This document shows, one piece after another, positions 6,117-8,296 of a DNA stretch of 8,296 bases. Position 1 is the first letter of the stretch; each line of letters begins with the position of its first letter. The position numbers and the translations under genes are program-made. The notes under the pieces are model-generated. The model searched no databases. It had not been told where the DNA came from and saw nothing but the letters and a program-made list of their open reading frames with translations. The DNA is from Cyanobium sp. NIES-981 (GTDB taxonomy: Bacteria; Cyanobacteriota; Cyanobacteriia; PCC-6307; Cyanobiaceae), in the NCBI GenBank assembly GCA_945907085.1, contig CAMDSS010000073.1, positions 1-8,296 on the forward strand. Reading direction: 5' to 3'.

Positions 6117-6692
6117 TCAATCTTCGGGGTGAAAACTGGCGCTGAAGCTCAGCAGGTCGATGCCGCTGAACAGAAAGCTGATGCCCACCAAAATGCCGAG
6201 CACGCTCAACAAGCTGGCGGCTGGCAGGCTGAGGATCAGGCCCCCCAAGATCAGGGTGATCAGGCCGTTGAGGAGTCCCCAACCCCAGCCGCTGATTTCC
6301 CGGTAGGCAAGGGACACCACCGAGGCCACCGCCCCCTCCACCAAGAAGACAATGCCGATCGCCAAACTGAGCGAGGCCACGGGCAGGACCACCCCCGCCG
6401 GGCCAGCTCCCAACTGCTGAATCATCGAAACCCCTGCCACCACAAACACGGTGGACACCACCAGGCGCCAGAAGGTGAGCCAACGGCTGAGTTGTTTGGC
6501 CCGCATCAGATTGTTGATCCAGCCCACGATGCCTCCCACCAGGAAGGCCACCGCCACCACGGTGGTCACCCACACCGAGGCCAGGATTGGGAAAACCAGG
6601 GCCAGCACCCCCAGGACAAGCATCAAAACCCCTTCAAACAGGGTGAAGGCACGCAAGGTGCCGGAATTGGGATTCCAGAAGCTGGATGTCAT
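6117..6692 (-). CDS. HdeD/DUF308 family membrane protein
   Basis: A 191-residue inner-membrane protein with six predicted spans (about 16-37, 40-60, 73-90, 100-126, 135-157, 160-184) and almost no soluble part. Length, span count and Gly-rich spans with aromatic turns, such as SGWGWGLLNGLI near 134-145, match the HdeD family. Escherichia coli HdeD (about 190 residues) is linked to acid resistance at high cell density. The biochemical role of the family is not settled, and the cyanobacterial members may act in general stress. The ATG at 6692 was chosen because the frame extends far upstream only as out-of-frame ribE; the ribosome site there is weak. It lies 37 bases after ribE on the same strand and is probably co-transcribed with it. 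Its stop is 4 bases from the convergent AbrB-like stop. Confidence 0.85.
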   Translation of the reverse strand: MTSSFWNPNSGTLRAFTLFEGVLMLVLGVLALVFPILASVWVTTVVAVAFLVGGIVGWINNLMRAKQLSRWLTFWRLVVSTVFVVAGVSMIQQLGAGPAGVVLPVASLSLAIGIVFLVEGAVASVVSLAYREISGWGWGLLNGLITLILGGLILSLPAASLLSVLGILVGISFLFSGIDLLSFSASFHPED

Positions 6693-6729
6693 CGGGCCCG
6701 TACCTGGGAATGGGTTGATCAGTTGAAAC

Positions 6730-7431
6730 CTAGGCACCCCAGCCGTGGTCGGCCAGCCATTGGGCATCCATGCCGGCTTCCGCTTGCGGCCCACCAGAGC
6801 CACCGGCGGCAGAGCCGTTAGCGAACAACAGCGTTTCCGTGTACTTCGCCAGCAAATCGGCCTCCAAGTTGACCAGGGAACCGGGGCGCAGGTGCTGCAG
6901 GGTGGTGGCACCCCAGGTGTGGGGGATCACGGCGATCCAGAAACAACCACCTCCGGGCTCACAACCCGCCACGGTGAGGCTGATGCCATCGACGGCCACG
7001 CTGGCCTTGTCGCAGATGAAGCGCCCATAGGCCCGCTCCCGCCATTGCAGTTCCAGCCGCCAGGAGCCCGCCACCTGGGTGATGGACTTCACCGCACCCA
7101 GGCCATCGACGTGGCCACTCACCAAGTGCCCCCCCAGCCGATCTGCCAGGCGCAGGGCCGGCTCGAGATTCACCCGGCCCCGGCCCTCGGCCTTGGCCAA
7201 AAGCGTGGTGCGGCTGAGGGTTTCAGGGCTCACATCGGCCCGGAAGCCATCCCCCAGACGCTCCGCCACCGTGAGGCACACCCCATCGACAGCCACGCTG
7301 TCGCCCAGAGCTAAATCGGCAGGGAGCCAGCCGGCTTCACCCTCACCGGGTGGGGGCGCCGTCCAGCGCAGCCTCACCCCCTGGGGAGAGCGCTCGATCA
7401 CGCCGATGGACTGGACCAATCCCGTGAACAT
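6730..7431 (-). CDS. ribE: Riboflavin synthase, alpha chain
   Basis: Catalyses the last step of riboflavin synthesis: two molecules of 6,7-dimethyl-8-ribityllumazine are dismutated to riboflavin and a pyrimidine. The 233-residue protein shows the two lumazine-binding repeats. The first starts MFTGLVQSIG with SVAVDGVCLTV (45-55) and DVSPETL (66-72). The second starts near GLGAV (110-114) with SVAVDGISLTV (144-154) and IPHTWGATTL (169-178). The active-site stretch GGHLVSGHVDG (100-110) and NLEADLLAKY (188-197) are intact. A Gly/Ala-rich linker (205-220) precedes a C-terminal helix WLADHGW, in the place of the trimer-forming helix of the family. It is somewhat longer than the usual 210-220 residues because of this linker. 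The upstream gap is only 50 bases, so there is no room for an FMN riboswitch. Confidence 0.96.
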   Translation of the reverse strand: MFTGLVQSIGVIERSPQGVRLRWTAPPPGEGEAGWLPADLALGDSVAVDGVCLTVAERLGDGFRADVSPETLSRTTLLAKAEGRGRVNLEPALRLADRLGGHLVSGHVDGLGAVKSITQVAGSWRLELQWRERAYGRFICDKASVAVDGISLTVAGCEPGGGCFWIAVIPHTWGATTLQHLRPGSLVNLEADLLAKYTETLLFANGSAAGGSGGPQAEAGMDAQWLADHGWGA

Positions 7432-7481
7432 CCGCTACCCATGCGAGATGGTCATAATCGGGCAAAGGGCAGCGCCCGGCC
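7432..7481. promoter_or_regulatory. Short divergent promoter region between ribE and the DUF151 gene
   Basis: Fifty bases separate two divergent starts. CATAAT (7453-7458) matches 5 of 6 positions of a -10 box for the rightward gene, but any -35 would fall at the ribE start codon and no good match is seen. AAAGGG (7464-7469) is a possible ribosome site, 12 bases from the ATG. GCCCG (7474-7478) can pair with CGGGC (7459-7463), leaving the ribosome site in the loop. Alternatively GCCC pairs with GGGC (7467-7470), covering it. Confidence 0.35.
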
Positions 7482-8045
7482 ATGGTCGAAATGCAAGTTG
7501 CCGGTATTGCCCTCGATGCGGCCAGTCGCAGCCCCATCGTGTTGCTCCGCGATCCCTCCGGCCGGCGCCAGGTACCGATCTGGATCGACCAGGCCCAGGC
7601 CCAAAACATCCTGGCGGGACTCAATGCCGACCCCCCGCCGCGGCCCCTCAGCCATGACCTGATGGTGGCGTTGCTGAAGGCTGGAGGCCTGCAGTTGGAT
7701 CGCGTGATCATCCATGCGATCGAAGCGAGTACCTTCCAGGCCGTGCTGAAGCTGAGCCCCGCAGGCCCAAAGGACAACACCGCACAAGCCATCGAACTCG
7801 ATGCCCGCCCCAGTGATGGCATCGCCCTCGCCCTGCGTACGCGCAGTCCCATTTGGATGCTTGAAGAGGTGGTGGCCGATGCCTCAATCCCGGTGGATGC
7901 CGAAGCCGATGCTGACGAACAGGCCAACTTCCGGCGGTTTCTCGATCAGACCAGCCCCGCGGATTTGGTGCGCCACCTGAGCAAGGCCAAGCCCGAGGCC
8001 GATGGCGCCCCCGACCTGGGCGAAGCCAGTCCTGGCGACCACTGA
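7482..8045 (+). CDS. Bifunctional nuclease (BFN/DUF151) domain protein
   Basis: A 187-residue protein with one BFN (DUF151) domain at about 1-135. Visible family marks are the start MVEMQVAGIALD, then SPIVLLRD (17-24), RQVPIWID (29-36), PLSHDLM (55-61) and DARPSDGIALALR (107-119). The family takes its name from a plant protein with RNase and DNase activity. Biochemical evidence in bacteria is thin, so nuclease function here is inferred from family only. The tail beyond residue 137 is acidic and Ala-rich, probably flexible. The start fits the conserved N-terminus. It diverges from ribE over 50 bases and is followed 4 bases after its stop by the aldo/keto reductase gene, so the two probably form an operon. 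DUF151 proteins are common in cyanobacteria and are not known to act in riboflavin synthesis. Confidence 0.9.
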   Translation: MVEMQVAGIALDAASRSPIVLLRDPSGRRQVPIWIDQAQAQNILAGLNADPPPRPLSHDLMVALLKAGGLQLDRVIIHAIEASTFQAVLKLSPAGPKDNTAQAIELDARPSDGIALALRTRSPIWMLEEVVADASIPVDAEADADEQANFRRFLDQTSPADLVRHLSKAKPEADGAPDLGEASPGDH

Positions 8046-8049
8046 CCCG

Positions 8050-8296
8050 GTGGGCCCAACCGGCACCTGGCCCAGGCGAGCCTTTGGCCGCGGGCCGGCG
8101 GTCTCGCCCTTCACCCTGGGCACCATGCGGGCTGTCAACAGCCCAGCCCAGATGGATGCCGTGCTGCGCGCAGCCCTTGCCGCAGGCATCAACCACCTGG
8201 AAACGGCCCCGGCCTATGGGCCCGCCGAAAGCTTTCTGGCAACGGCCCTCAGCCAGCTCCACCAGGAGGGTGCCGCCCCCCCGGGCGGCTGGCTGA
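8050..8296 (+). CDS. Aldo/keto reductase (partial, N-terminal 82 residues)
   Basis: Start of an NADPH-dependent aldo/keto reductase cut by the right edge of the window. Read from a GTG at 8050, it gives RRAFGRGPAVSPFTLGTMRA near residues 9-28, the first beta-strand region of the family. GINHLETAPAYGPAE follows at about 46-60, holding the catalytic Tyr (Y56). The usual Asp of the GxxxxDTAxxYG motif is Glu here (E51). The catalytic Lys and His lie outside the window, as would any C-terminal extension. The start is uncertain: the GTG at 8050 is 4 bases after the DUF151 stop but lacks a clear ribosome site. An in-frame ATG at 8002, overlapping the DUF151 gene by 44 bases, has GAGG 3 bases upstream. 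The substrate is unknown. Confidence 0.87.
   Translation, partial: MGPTGTWPRRAFGRGPAVSPFTLGTMRAVNSPAQMDAVLRAALAAGINHLETAPAYGPAESFLATALSQLHQEGAAPPGGWL

Noticed and set aside
6093..6821. Plus-strand open frame of 242 codons opposite the HdeD-like and ribE genes
   Set aside because: It is Gln/His-rich with no recognisable domain and lies antisense to two well-supported genes. Long antisense frames are common in GC-rich DNA.
7432..7481. FMN riboswitch before ribE
   Set aside because: Only 50 bases separate ribE from the divergent gene, too short for the RFN element, and no conserved RFN segments were seen.
1..8296. HIP1 octamer (GCGATCGC), a repeat abundant in many cyanobacteria
   Set aside because: Several one-base-off copies were seen (for example near 1482, 5551, 5773, 6357, 7718) but no perfect copy by eye, so no HIP1 feature is claimed.

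Overview
The window looks like chromosomal DNA of a GC-rich picocyanobacterium (Synechococcus/Cyanobium type). This is inferred from the gene families and gene order, not from a marker gene. The supporting signs are a ctaC-ctaD-ctaE terminal oxidase operon divergent from ctaA-ctaB, a subunit I of the A2 (Tyr-Ser) type, a cyanobacterial AbrB-like regulator, a bifunctional-nuclease (DUF151) protein, and an aldo/keto reductase with the motif HLETAPAYG. Coding density is very high. No RNA gene, mobile element, CRISPR array or prophage signal was seen.

Layout. On the minus strand, from about 2257 down to 1, ctaA (heme A synthase), ctaB (heme O synthase) and the start of an ABC-transporter ATPase gene run as a compact unit. 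A 259-base gap (2258-2516) separates ctaA from the divergent plus-strand operon ctaC-ctaD-ctaE (2517-5678), which encodes aa3-type cytochrome c oxidase subunits II, I and III. A cyAbrB-like gene follows on the same strand (5750-6112). It converges, with 4 bases between stops, on a minus-strand pair: ribE (riboflavin synthase) followed by an HdeD/DUF308 membrane protein. A 50-base divergent gap then leads to a plus-strand DUF151 bifunctional nuclease-like gene and, 4 bases later, the first 82 codons of an aldo/keto reductase cut by the window edge. No gene-free stretch exceeds 300 bases.

How the genes work together. CtaB converts heme B to heme O and CtaA converts heme O to heme A. Heme A supplies both hemes of CtaD. 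CtaC carries the CuA site that accepts electrons, and CtaE is the structural third subunit. The left two thirds of the window is therefore a complete respiratory oxidase plus its cofactor pathway, read outward from one shared control region. The right third is housekeeping (riboflavin, nuclease-like protein, reductase, membrane stress protein) with no obvious functional tie to the oxidase.

I found no new multi-gene system. The points most worth a second look are small: a run of pentapeptide-like repeats at the N-terminus of CtaE, a direct repeat with competing RNA stems in the ctaC leader, Phe in place of the usual Trp at the electron-entry motif of CtaC, and Glu replacements in the metal-binding motif of CtaB.
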